Source: Streptomyces sp. NBC_01549 (GTDB lineage: Bacteria > Actinomycetota > Actinomycetes > Streptomycetales > Streptomycetaceae). Taken from it: a DNA stretch of 64,000 nt. Position numbers and translations under genes: made by a program. The DNA is taken from NCBI RefSeq assembly GCF_026339955.1, contig NZ_JAPEPW010000001.1, positions 372,001 to 436,000 of the forward strand, given 5' to 3'. Of the stretch, positions 1 through 11,001 are shown piece after piece; the stretch's first letter is position 1, and every line of letters starts with the position of its first letter. The notes beneath the pieces are model-generated. The model had not been told where the DNA came from and made no database searches. It worked only from the letters and a program-made list of their open reading frames with translations.

Positions 1-1
1 G

Positions 2-946
2 ACCGAACCGGTCGCGCTGATCGACATCCTGCACAGTGCCGTCGGTGAGGTCGCCCAGTACCAGCGGGTGGAGGTGCACACCGACGACGAGGTGTACCTG
101 AGCCCGCCCGCGGTGGCCGACGTCATCCATCTGCTGGCCGAGCTCATCGACAACGCGACCGCCTACTCCCCCGCGCCCAGCCCGGTCGGGGTGCGGGCCG
201 CGATGGTGGCCAAGGGCCTGGCCGTCGAGATCGAGGACCGGGGCCTCGGCCTGGCCGAGGAGGACTACGCCGCGTTCAACGCCCAGTTGGCGGTGGCCCC
301 GCAGTTCGACGTGGTTGCGCTCGCCGACGACCTGCGGCTCGGCATGTTCGTGATCGCCCGGCTCGCCACCCGGCACGGCATCGCCGTCACCCTGCGCTCC
401 TCGCCGTACGGCGGCACCACCGCGATCGTGCTGATCCCGCACGACATCGTGGTCCGCGAGAGCCCCGACTCCCCCGCCACGGACAGGGACGCCGCGGTAC
501 CGGCCGCGGTCGTGGCCGCGAGGGGCTCCGACGAGGCCGCGGCCGCGGAGCGGCAGACCCATGAACGTACGGAGGAGGCGCACCCCGCCGCCCGGGCCCG
601 CACGGCCGACTCCGCCGCGCCCCGTCCCGCGCCCGGTGCCGCCCGCTGCGACGGACTCGTTCCGCTGCCGCGCCGAGTGCCGCAGACCAGCCTGGCCACG
701 GAGCTGCGGGAGGAGGCCGCGCCTTCCGAGGCCGACGACAAGGACGCCGCCGACGCCGACGACTTCACCGCGGAGCGCGCCGCCTCCTCCCTCGCCGGCT
801 TCCAGCGCGGGACGCTCCGGGCCCGTGACGACGAGGAGATGCCGTACGGCGACGGGGGCGAGGAACCGTCGTACGACCACGGGGACGACCAGGCCCCGAC
901 CCAGCCCGCAGACCGCTCGTGGACTCCGCCCGCCGACCGCTCGTGA
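2..946 (+). CDS. cvnA: Conservon sensor kinase-like ATPase CvnA, C-terminal part (5' end outside window)
   Basis: Membrane-associated histidine-kinase-like protein at the head of a conservon, the four-gene signalling unit typical of Streptomyces. The reading frame is open from base 2, so the start and the sensor domain lie upstream of the window. What remains is a HATPase_c domain: the N-box stretch ELIDNATAYSPAP near codons 45-57, then a G-box-like DRGLGL, followed by about 150 residues of disordered Ala/Arg/Glu-rich tail. The stop is 11 bases before cvnB, which has its own ribosome site. The family assignment rests on this domain plus the exact cvnB-C-D order downstream. In the family, CvnA is thought to act with the CvnD GTPase in a membrane complex; that role is inferred here. 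Confidence 0.9.
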   Translation, partial: TEPVALIDILHSAVGEVAQYQRVEVHTDDEVYLSPPAVADVIHLLAELIDNATAYSPAPSPVGVRAAMVAKGLAVEIEDRGLGLAEEDYAAFNAQLAVAPQFDVVALADDLRLGMFVIARLATRHGIAVTLRSSPYGGTTAIVLIPHDIVVRESPDSPATDRDAAVPAAVVAARGSDEAAAAERQTHERTEEAHPAARARTADSAAPRPAPGAARCDGLVPLPRRVPQTSLATELREEAAPSEADDKDAADADDFTAERAASSLAGFQRGTLRARDDEEMPYGDGGEEPSYDHGDDQAPTQPADRSWTPPADRS

Positions 947-957
947 AGGACAGAGAA

Positions 958-1389
958 ATGACACGCCCCAGCACCGCCACACACAGCCAGCTCGACCAGC
1001 TGCTCACCGGACTGGTGGAACGGGTCGCCGATGTGAACCACGCCGTCGTGCTCTCCGAGGACGGACTGGTCGTCAGCAAGTCCACGGCGTTCGTCCGCGA
1101 CGACGCCGAGCGGCTGGCGGCGACCGCGTCCGGCCTGATGAGCCTCAGCAAGGGCGTCAGCATGGACTTCCGCGGCGGCCCGGTGCGCCAGGCGCTGATC
1201 GAGATGCGCGACAGCTATCTGATCCTCACCGCCGCGGGCCCCGGCGCCCATCTCGCCGTGCTCACCAACCAGGGCGCGGACGTCGGCGTCGTGGCGTACC
1301 AGATGAACATGCTGGTGAAGAAGATCGGCGAGCACCTCAGGGCCGCACCTCGCGCGGGCGTCGCCGCCGCGGCCGACAACGGCGAGTGA
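958..1389 (+). CDS. cvnB: Roadblock/LC7 domain protein CvnB
   Basis: 143-residue roadblock/LC7 protein, second member of the conservon. The sequence begins MTRPSTATHSQLDQLLTGL and has the family core LVERVADVNHAVVLSEDGL, then a small-residue middle strand and the final helix MNMLVKKIGEHL. Such proteins regulate small GTPases, here presumably CvnD. The ATG at 958 is preceded by AAGGACAGAG, a good ribosome site; an in-frame upstream GTG at 919 lies inside cvnA and is less likely. The stop sits one base before the cvnC GTG, so translation is probably coupled. Confidence 0.92.
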   Translation: MTRPSTATHSQLDQLLTGLVERVADVNHAVVLSEDGLVVSKSTAFVRDDAERLAATASGLMSLSKGVSMDFRGGPVRQALIEMRDSYLILTAAGPGAHLAVLTNQGADVGVVAYQMNMLVKKIGEHLRAAPRAGVAAAADNGE

Positions 1390-1390
1390 G

Positions 1391-1747
1391 GTGAGCGAAG
1401 GCGACGCGGCCGGCCGGCTGGTACGGCCGTTCACGCTGACCGGAGGCCGCACCCGGCCCAGCCGCGCCGACTTCACCCTCATCACGTCGGTGACCGCGGT
1501 GGATCCGCCGCCCGAGGGCGCCACCCGGCCGCAACCCGAGCACTCCCGGATCCTGCGGCTGTGCGCCAAGCCGATCGTGGTGGCGGAACTCGCCGCCGAA
1601 CTCGACCTGCCGGTGAGCGTGGTCGTGATCCTGCTCTGCGATCTGCTGGAGACGGGCCGCATCACCGTCCGAGCGCCTCGTCTCCTCTCCCGTACCCCGG
1701 ACCTGGACCTGCTGCAGAAAGTGAGGGACGGCCTTGGCCGGCTCTGA
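1391..1747 (+). CDS. cvnC: DUF742 protein CvnC
   Basis: 118-residue DUF742 protein, third member of the conservon. The GTG start follows the cvnB stop by one base. Typical features are VRPFTLTGGRTRP near the N-terminus, a winged-helix-like core (ILRLCAKPIVVAELAAELDL then VSVVVILLCDLLETGRI), and a short basic tail. The 3' end overlaps the start of cvnD by 14 bases. The molecular role is not established; in the family it is proposed to be part of the membrane signalling complex with CvnA, CvnB and CvnD. Confidence 0.92.
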   Translation: MSEGDAAGRLVRPFTLTGGRTRPSRADFTLITSVTAVDPPPEGATRPQPEHSRILRLCAKPIVVAELAAELDLPVSVVVILLCDLLETGRITVRAPRLLSRTPDLDLLQKVRDGLGRL

Positions 1748-2336
1748 CCCCGCCGTGCGCGGAACTTCGGCACCCGCCACACCCTCCGCTCCCGACGCGG
1801 TCAAGATCCTGATCGCCGGAGGGTTCGGCGTCGGCAAGACGACCATGGTCGGGGCGGTCAGCGAGATCGTCCCGCTGCGCACCGAAGAACCCCTCACCTC
1901 CGCCGGTCTGAACGTCGACGACCTCGACGGCATCGAGGAGAAGCGGGCCACCACCGTGGCCCTGGACTTCGGGCGGATCACCCTCAGTCCCGAACTGGTC
2001 CTGTACCTCTTCGGCACCCCGGGCCAGCAGCGCTTCTGGTTCATGTGGAACGACCTCGCCATCGGCGCCCTGGGAGCCGTGGTCCTCATCGACGTCCGCA
2101 GGCCGGAGTCCAGCTTCGCCGCCATCGACTTCTTCGAGCGGCGCGCCATCCCCTTCGTCGTCGGCGTCAACGGCTTTCACGGGCAGCACCCGTACACCCC
2201 CGAGGAGATCCGCGACGCCCTGGCCCTGCCGAAACGGACTCCCGTGCTGCTCTGCGACGCCCGGGAGCGCGGCTCGTGCCGGGACGTACTGATGACTCTG
2301 ATCGACGAGTTGATCGCTTCGTCCAGCCACAACTGA
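1734..2336 (+). CDS. cvnD: Small GTP-binding protein CvnD
   Basis: 200-residue Ras-like GTPase completing the conservon. The P-loop GGFGVGKTT lies at residues 29-37, switch I is the TTVALDFG region, and switch II is FGTPGQQRF. The usual NKxD base-specificity motif is replaced by VNGF, as is common in CvnD proteins. The TTG start lies inside cvnC (14-base overlap), which indicates translational coupling. It is expected to cycle between GDP and GTP forms under control of the roadblock protein CvnB. A strong hairpin follows the stop. Confidence 0.93.
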   Translation: MAGSDPAVRGTSAPATPSAPDAVKILIAGGFGVGKTTMVGAVSEIVPLRTEEPLTSAGLNVDDLDGIEEKRATTVALDFGRITLSPELVLYLFGTPGQQRFWFMWNDLAIGALGAVVLIDVRRPESSFAAIDFFERRAIPFVVGVNGFHGQHPYTPEEIRDALALPKRTPVLLCDARERGSCRDVLMTLIDELIASSSHN

Positions 2337-2362
2337 CGTAGGGGAAAGGCCTGTTCGCCGGT

Positions 2363-2384
2363 GCCCCTGTGACCCGCCAGGGGC
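2363..2384. terminator. Bidirectional hairpin between cvnD and the cysteine hydrolase gene
   Basis: Perfect 7-bp stem (GCCCCTG with CAGGGGC) and an 8-base loop between two convergent genes. It can end transcription from both sides. There is no U-tract, as is usual in Streptomyces. Confidence 0.6.
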
Positions 2385-2400
2385 CGCCGGTCGGGGCGGC

Positions 2401-2967
2401 TCAGTCCTCGACGACCGCCGCGTAGGACACGTCCGCCGTGTCGACGGTGCCCCCGCGGCGCCCGGGTGCGCTCGACCACTTCCAGTAGAGGTTGGTGTGC
2501 GCGATCACCTGCTCCGGCGGCGGCGCGCCGTACGCGCTGAGATCCTCCGTCGTGTGTGCGTCACCGACCAACGTCACGTCGTACCCGCGTACCAAGCCCC
2601 CGTGCAGGGTGGCGCGGATGCACGCGTCGGTCTGGGCGCCCGTGACGACGAGCCGGCCCACCCCGCGCTCGGCGAGCAGCGCCTCGAGGTCGGTGTCCTC
2701 GAACGAGTCGCCGTAGTTCTTGTGGACGACGGGTTCCGCGTCGCGGCGGACCAGTTCCGGCACGTACTGCCAGCTCTCGCTGTCCCGCTCGAGCCGGTCG
2801 TCCGAGTGCTGCACCCAGACCACCGGCACGTCATGCGCGCGAGCCTTGCCGACCAGGGTGTTGATGTTGGCGACCACCTCGTCGCGCCGGTGCGCGCCGG
2901 CCACCACACCGTTCTGCACGTCGATGACGAGCAGCGCGGTGTTCGGCCGATCGGGCAGAGTCGTCAT
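2401..2967 (-). CDS. Isochorismatase-family cysteine hydrolase
   Basis: 188-residue cysteine hydrolase of the isochorismatase superfamily, soluble. The catalytic triad is visible: Asp in LLVIDVQNGVV, Lys in VVHKNYGDSF and Cys in VVTGAQTDACIRATLHG. The members include isochorismatases, nicotinamidases and carbamoyl hydrolases; the substrate cannot be told from the sequence. The start is the ATG at 2967, with GGAGGACCTT directly upstream; the longer open frame upstream has no support. It is convergent with cvnD and divergent from the HD-domain gene. Confidence 0.88.
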   Translation of the reverse strand: MTTLPDRPNTALLVIDVQNGVVAGAHRRDEVVANINTLVGKARAHDVPVVWVQHSDDRLERDSESWQYVPELVRRDAEPVVHKNYGDSFEDTDLEALLAERGVGRLVVTGAQTDACIRATLHGGLVRGYDVTLVGDAHTTEDLSAYGAPPPEQVIAHTNLYWKWSSAPGRRGGTVDTADVSYAAVVED

Positions 2968-3134
2968 AAGGTCCTCCGGTGTCTCATCCGTCTCGTCCGC
3001 CTCTTCCGTTGCGCCCGGCTCCCCATGGCGGATGCGTTCCGAGCGCACACCCACTCTCCCCCCTCCGACGGCCGAAGCGCCAACTGCCCTGTCCATAAAG
3101 GACAAAGAGCCGCAGAGGCCGACACGCCCCTCAG

Positions 3135-3140
3135 TACGCT
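3135..3140 (+). promoter_or_regulatory. Probable -10 of a leaderless promoter for the HD gene
   Basis: TACGCT fits the TANNNT consensus and ends 6 bases before the GTG at 3147. There is no ribosome-binding site between, so a leaderless transcript is likely. Confidence 0.5.
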
Positions 3141-3146
3141 GACGCC

Positions 3147-3746
3147 GTGACCGTCGATCTCCTGCTGCGGGCCCTGACCGACCCCGGGGAACCGCCCTTG
3201 CGCCCGCTGCCGGATCAGGTGGCTCGGCTCCTGCGCGACCTCGACGCCCCGCCACGCCTCGCCGCCCACCTGCGCGCCGTGCACGATGTCGCCCACCGAC
3301 TCGTCGACTGGACGGCGCGACGGCACTCGGCACCGCGCTTCGACCGGGACGCCGTGCTCTTCGGGGCGGCCACGCACGACGTGGGAAAGGCGGTGCACCC
3401 CGCCGAACTGTCCGGCCCCGGCTCCGCGCACGAAGAGGCCGGACGCGAACTGCTGCTCGCCCAGGGCATCAGCGCCGAACTGGCCCGCTTCGCCGGGACC
3501 CACGCGACGTGGACCGGTCCTGACGTCGGGTTCGAGGATCTGCTGGTGAGCGTGGCCGACAAGATCTGGAAGAACAAGCGCGTCCCGGAACTGGAGGACC
3601 TGGTCGTCGTGCGGCTGACCGAGGCGAGCGGTCGGACGGCCTGGGAGGAGTTTCTCGCCCTCGACGACCTGCTGGCATCCATCGGCGAGGGCGCCGACCG
3701 GCGGCTGGCCTTCCAGGCGTCGTACCCCGTACAGCGCCCCCTCTGA
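3147..3746 (+). CDS. HD-domain metal-dependent phosphohydrolase
   Basis: 199-residue HD-superfamily protein. The metal-binding residues are His in AVHDVAHRLVDW, the HD pair in GAATHDVGKAVHP, and later His/Asp in AGTHATW and VSVADKIW. Such proteins hydrolyse phosphate esters of nucleotides or signalling molecules; the substrate is unknown. The GTG start is supported by a -10 box six bases upstream (leaderless). The 3' end faces a convergent, degraded membrane-protein gene whose open frame runs antisense into this gene, which argues that the HD gene is the real coding strand here. Confidence 0.8.
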   Translation: MTVDLLLRALTDPGEPPLRPLPDQVARLLRDLDAPPRLAAHLRAVHDVAHRLVDWTARRHSAPRFDRDAVLFGAATHDVGKAVHPAELSGPGSAHEEAGRELLLAQGISAELARFAGTHATWTGPDVGFEDLLVSVADKIWKNKRVPELEDLVVVRLTEASGRTAWEEFLALDDLLASIGEGADRRLAFQASYPVQRPL

Positions 3747-3759
3747 GCGCGCCGACGAA

Positions 3760-3785
3760 GGGGTCCCCACCACACCTGGGGCCCC
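3760..3785. terminator. Hairpin downstream of the HD gene
   Basis: GGGGTCCCC pairs with GGGGCCCC across a 9-base loop, with one bulged T. It lies between convergent genes and is a plausible terminator. Confidence 0.4.
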
Positions 3786-3882
3786 AACAAGGGGGCCGCG
3801 GCCGTGTCGCCCAGCCGCTGGTGCGCCTTCCCCTCCCGGACACCGCGCCGTCACACCGGGCGGGAATCTCTCCCCCGTCCCC

Positions 3883-4428
3883 CTGCGCGTACAGTCGCGG
3901 CCAGGTGAGGATCGCGTCGAGCGAGTAGGGCCGCCCCGCCCGCTCCTCGGCGGCACGAAGACGGTTGCCCAGCGCTGTGGGCAGGACCTCCTGCTTGTCC
4001 GGGAGCAGGGCCAGTTCTCCGGGCACATGTTTGGCGAACTCCGCGTGCGGGCCGTCACTCAAGTGATCACGCAGCCACGTCAGGCGCGTCTTGCGACGCT
4101 CCTGGACCCACCGCCCGAATTCCCCCAGGCGGCCAAGGGGACCGGACGGCCTCCAGTAACCCTCCAGGAATCTGATGGAAGCCAGCTCCAGGGGCTGCAA
4201 CAACAGGCCGACGATGAGAGAACCTGCCGTGATCAGGACCGCTCCGGGCCATCCGTAATGTCCCGCCCTTTTCATCAGGACGGAAAAGTCGGGCGGATTT
4301 TCCGGGGCTCCGCTGAGCCAAAGGGAACCCACGGTGACCATGAAGACGAGCGACGGCAGAATATTGACGAATTTCAACCGTGGCGTGAGGTCGGCATCGG
4401 TGAATCCCAGCGAACTGATTTGACTCAC
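3883..4428 (-). pseudogene. 3'-degraded membrane protein gene
   Basis: About 180 protein-like residues starting at a GTG (4428): two hydrophobic segments (VNILPSLVFMVTVGSLWL and YGWPGAVLITAGSLIVGLLL) and a soluble stretch ending LDAILTWPRLYAQ. Beyond that the frame stays open to 3469 but turns into low-complexity Gly/Arg/Pro sequence and runs antisense through the HD gene, so the original 3' part appears lost by deletion or frameshift. The start overlaps the stop of the small upstream gene in a GTGA, so the two were once translationally coupled. The family is not recognised beyond a two-helix membrane protein of the kind common in Streptomyces. Confidence 0.5.
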
Positions 4429-4781
4429 AGCACATCACTCCCCCCGTGGCGCCGACACCTGATCGAGTCGGCGGAATGTCGATGGGTCGAATAGCTTTCG
4501 ATCATCACCACCGTGGAACAGCCCCGGGTGAAGCATTTGACCCTGGTGTCCGGGTCGCGTTCGCTGATCTGCTCCCAGTCGTTCCTCGAGTGCCCGCAGG
4601 GTCGAAACGGTGCTTCACTGCTCATCGTTCCGCAGCAGCACTTCCCGCCGACCACCCACAGCGTTTCCCCGCCCTCCAGAAATCCAGGCAGGCGCTTCTC
4701 CCCGGCGAGTGCCGGCATCACATGGAACCAGAGCCTGAGGATCCCCAACCCGGCAAGGCGGCGCGATCTGTGAGGTGGCAT
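4425..4781 (-). CDS. Small Cys-rich hypothetical protein coupled to the membrane gene
   Basis: 118-residue protein of unknown function. The ATG at 4781 is preceded by a strong ribosome site (AGGAGGG), and its TGA overlaps the GTG of the next gene in a GTGA, both good signs of a genuine gene. It contains seven Cys, arranged as KCCCGT, RPCGHS, KCFTRGC and IRCRRH, which suggests metal binding or disulfides. There is no clear signal peptide. The downstream partner is a degraded membrane protein, so this gene may be an orphan of a decaying locus. Confidence 0.5.
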   Translation of the reverse strand: MPPHRSRRLAGLGILRLWFHVMPALAGEKRLPGFLEGGETLWVVGGKCCCGTMSSEAPFRPCGHSRNDWEQISERDPDTRVKCFTRGCSTVVMIESYSTHRHSADSIRCRRHGGSDVL

Positions 4782-4849
4782 GAACCCTCCTGCGGGAAGG
4801 ACACAAGACCTCGAGGGTAAGGGCGCAGGGGGGCCTGTGCCATGAGATC

Positions 4850-4876
4850 GGCGCCCTCGGAATCACCGAGGGCGCC
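4850..4876 (-). terminator. Strong hairpin after the truncated msrB
   Basis: Perfect 11-bp stem (GGCGCCCTCGG and its complement) with an AATCA loop, 30 bases past the stop of the minus-strand msrB fragment. It probably was the terminator of the original msrB copy. Confidence 0.7.
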
Positions 4877-4905
4877 GGGCCGGCCGATCCCGGAAAGCCG
4901 AACTC

Positions 4906-5142
4906 TCAGCCCTCGTCGGTAGCCAGCCGCAGCGAGATGCTGTTGATGCAGTACCGCTGGTCGGTCGGGGTCGGGTAGCCCTCACCCTCGAACACATGGC
5001 CGAGGTGCGATCCGCAGCGAGCGCACCGCACCTCCGTGCGGACCATCCCGTGCGAGCGGTCCGCGATCAGTTCGACCGCGTCGGAGTCCTTCGGGTCGTA
5101 GAAGGACGGCCAGCCGCGCCTCATGCACCCCAACAGCCCCAC
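4906..5142 (-). pseudogene. 5'-truncated peptide methionine sulfoxide reductase B
   Basis: The last 70 residues match the intact MsrB at 17007-17414 nearly identically (from GWPSF through [20 protein letters not shown] and [13 protein letters not shown]). The first 65 or so residues, with the first zinc-binding CxxC pair (CRACG in the intact copy), are missing. The catalytic Cys of RYCINS is retained. The eight residues before GWPSF (MGLLGCMR) do not belong to the family, and the residue matching Cys of HCGWPS is Arg. Without half the zinc site the product should not fold normally. It ends in a strong hairpin at 4850-4876. Confidence 0.8.
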
Positions 5143-5183
5143 ACGATCCGTCCCGTAACAACAGCACCTCGCGTCCCACGGGC

Positions 5184-5669
5184 TCAGACTGTCACGACGT
5201 GCACGTCCGTCGGGTTCAGCACCGCGAGGTAGGCATTGATGTCGTCCGGGTCTCTGGTGAAGATCACTGCACTGCTGTGCCGGACCGCAGCCAGTGCCAC
5301 CCAGGCGTCCACTGCGTCCGGCCGTTCCTTCGAGAGCAGCGCCGCCTGCCCCAGCGCTGTGCCGATGCGCCGCCAGTCGTCCAGGTCAGGGCCCGTCGCG
5401 CAGGCGATGCACTCCGGTCTGCCGGGCCTCGTCTCCCGCATCGGCGGCTGCGAGGAGCGGGCCTGCGAAACCGCGCAGCCTTTGAGTACGCCGGCAAGCA
5501 CGTGTACCAGAGCAGGGCGTGGTCGCCAGACCTGGGCCAGCACCGGACCGAGCACCACCGCCCGGTGCGGGGCCGCCCGCAGCCCCTCGTGCGGGCTCAC
5601 TGCCTTGGCTTTGCGGTCAGCGAGGGCGATGAGCATGCCGGTGCCGTAGACGGGAACCCGTGTGCTCAC
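5184..5669 (-). CDS. PIN-domain protein, possible VapC-like toxin lacking its first Asp
   Basis: About 161 residues with a PIN-like layout: [17 protein letters not shown] at the N-terminus, GPVLAQVWR in the middle, [12 protein letters not shown], and [11 protein letters not shown] near the end. In active PIN nucleases the first strand carries an Asp (usually DTG or DTS); here it reads GTG (Gly-Thr-Gly), so a key metal ligand is absent. The likely start is the GTG at 5669; an ATG at 5708 gives 13 more residues. The 5' end overlaps the upstream gene in another frame, as in toxin-antitoxin pairs. It may be an inactivated toxin. Confidence 0.6.
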   Translation of the reverse strand: MSTRVPVYGTGMLIALADRKAKAVSPHEGLRAAPHRAVVLGPVLAQVWRPRPALVHVLAGVLKGCAVSQARSSQPPMRETRPGRPECIACATGPDLDDWRRIGTALGQAALLSKERPDAVDAWVALAAVRHSSAVIFTRDPDDINAYLAVLNPTDVHVVTV

Positions 5670-5940
5670 GCGGCATGCCCGGGCGGACACCCCGCCGGTC
5701 CTCGCCATAGATGAGCCCGATGGCCGACTCGACCTCGCGGCGCTCCTGCTCCGTCACCTCCTCAGCCGTTGCAGCCGGCTTTTCCGGCAACTGCAGGGCC
5801 TCCGCCTCGGCCTGAGCAATCAGCGCGTCCACTCCGGCGAACTGCTCCTCCAGGGCATCGCTCTCTGCCATCGTGCCTGCGGCGGCCGACGGCCGGGGCG
5901 GGACCGTGATCGGCGGCGAGGCCCCGGCAGGTACGCGCAT
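5617..5940 (-). CDS. Putative antitoxin-like small protein upstream of the PIN gene
   Basis: 107-residue acidic helical protein (VDALIAQAEAEALQLPEKPA, EEVTEQERREVESAIGLIYGED) followed by a basic tail that overlaps the PIN gene in another frame. The overlap and the order fit a VapB-like antitoxin ahead of a VapC-like toxin, but no DNA-binding domain is recognised. ATG at 5940 lies 7 bases after the stop of the response regulator; an inner ATG at 5871 (MAESDALEEQF) is an alternative start. The overlapping basic tail may reflect a frameshift in a once shorter protein. Confidence 0.5.
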   Translation of the reverse strand: MRVPAGASPPITVPPRPSAAAGTMAESDALEEQFAGVDALIAQAEAEALQLPEKPAATAEEVTEQERREVESAIGLIYGEDRRGVRPGMPREHTGSRLRHRHAHRPR

Positions 5941-5947
5941 ACGCAGG

Positions 5948-6660
5948 TTAGGTGTCCCGGCTCACCCGCAGGGTGCTGACGGCACGTTCCAGGTCGGCGA
6001 TGCGGTTGGCGAGCTCGGCTGACTCGGTTCCTTCGGCGTCGCGCAGTTGCAGCTCGATCTGGGCGAGCCGCTCGGTGATCTCCGCCAGCCGCTCGCCGCT
6101 GTCCGCCGCCGCACCGGTGCCAGTGATCCCTCCTCGCGGCTTGTCCAGGGCATCTCCCGTGGATTCCACGGGTTCTGGGGATTCCGCTGGTCCCGTCGAT
6201 TCCGCTGGCGTCCTCTCGCCGACCAGCAGCCGCCGCAGCTGCTCCGCTTGTGCGGCAAGCTGACGGTTCTTGCGGTGCAGGTCCAGGAAGACGTTGACCT
6301 TGGTGCGCAGCAGCCACGGGTCGAAGGGTTTGGTCAGGAAGTCGGCGGCGCCGATCGCGTATCCCCGGTAGATGTAGTCCGTGTCGGCGTCGGTCCCGGT
6401 CAGCAAGATGATGGGAACGTCCTTGGTCTGGTCCAGGCGCTTGATGCTGGCGGCGGTCTCGAAGCCATCCATGCCGGGCATCAAGACATCGAGCAGCACG
6501 ACCGCGAAATCCTGGCGCAGCATCGCCTTGAGGGCCTCCTCTCCTGAGTGGGCGCGTACCAGCTGCTGGTCGAGTGAGCCGAGTACGGCCTCCAGCGCTA
6601 CGAGGTTCTCCTCCATGTCGTCGACGATCAGGATGTTGGCCTTCTCGGGCGGGGTCAGGC

Positions 6661-6664
<4 letters not shown>
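5948..6664 (-). CDS. Response regulator with coiled-coil C-terminus (OsaB-like)
   Basis: 238-residue response regulator. The receiver domain covers residues 9-130: acidic pair VDD at 14-16, phosphoacceptor Asp59 in VVLLDVLMPGMDG, Thr in LLTGTD and Lys in FLTKPFDPW. There is no DNA-binding domain; the rest is a helix (DLHRKNRQLAAQAEQLRRLL), a Pro/Glu/Ser linker, and a second predicted coiled coil (ERLAEITERLAQIELQLRDAE). That architecture is the one I recall for OsaB, the osmoadaptation regulator of S. coelicolor. Its ATG overlaps the stop of the upstream hybrid kinase (ATGA), so kinase and regulator form a coupled pair. Confidence 0.85.
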
Positions 6665-10914
<4,250 letters not shown>

Positions 10915-11001
10915 GGCAGCCCACTCTCAGTAATCGGAGCGCATGGGCGCTTTGTCGTAAAATACGCCATATAGCTGGAGTTTATCGTCACTGGAAACGT
11001 C
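10915..11001. promoter_or_regulatory. Divergent promoter region of kinase and ATPase-phosphatase genes
   Basis: 87 bases between two divergent starts, notably A/T-rich for this genome (TCGTAAAATACGCCATATAG in the centre). It should carry promoters for both genes; the exact boxes cannot be assigned. Confidence 0.45.

Noticed and set aside
265..1782. 505-codon minus-strand frame across the conservon
   Set aside because: It lies antisense to cvnA-cvnC, which have exact family order and starts.
2968..3333. N-terminal extension of the cysteine hydrolase
   Set aside because: It is low complexity, antisense to the HD gene in part, and a strong ribosome site precedes the ATG at 2967.
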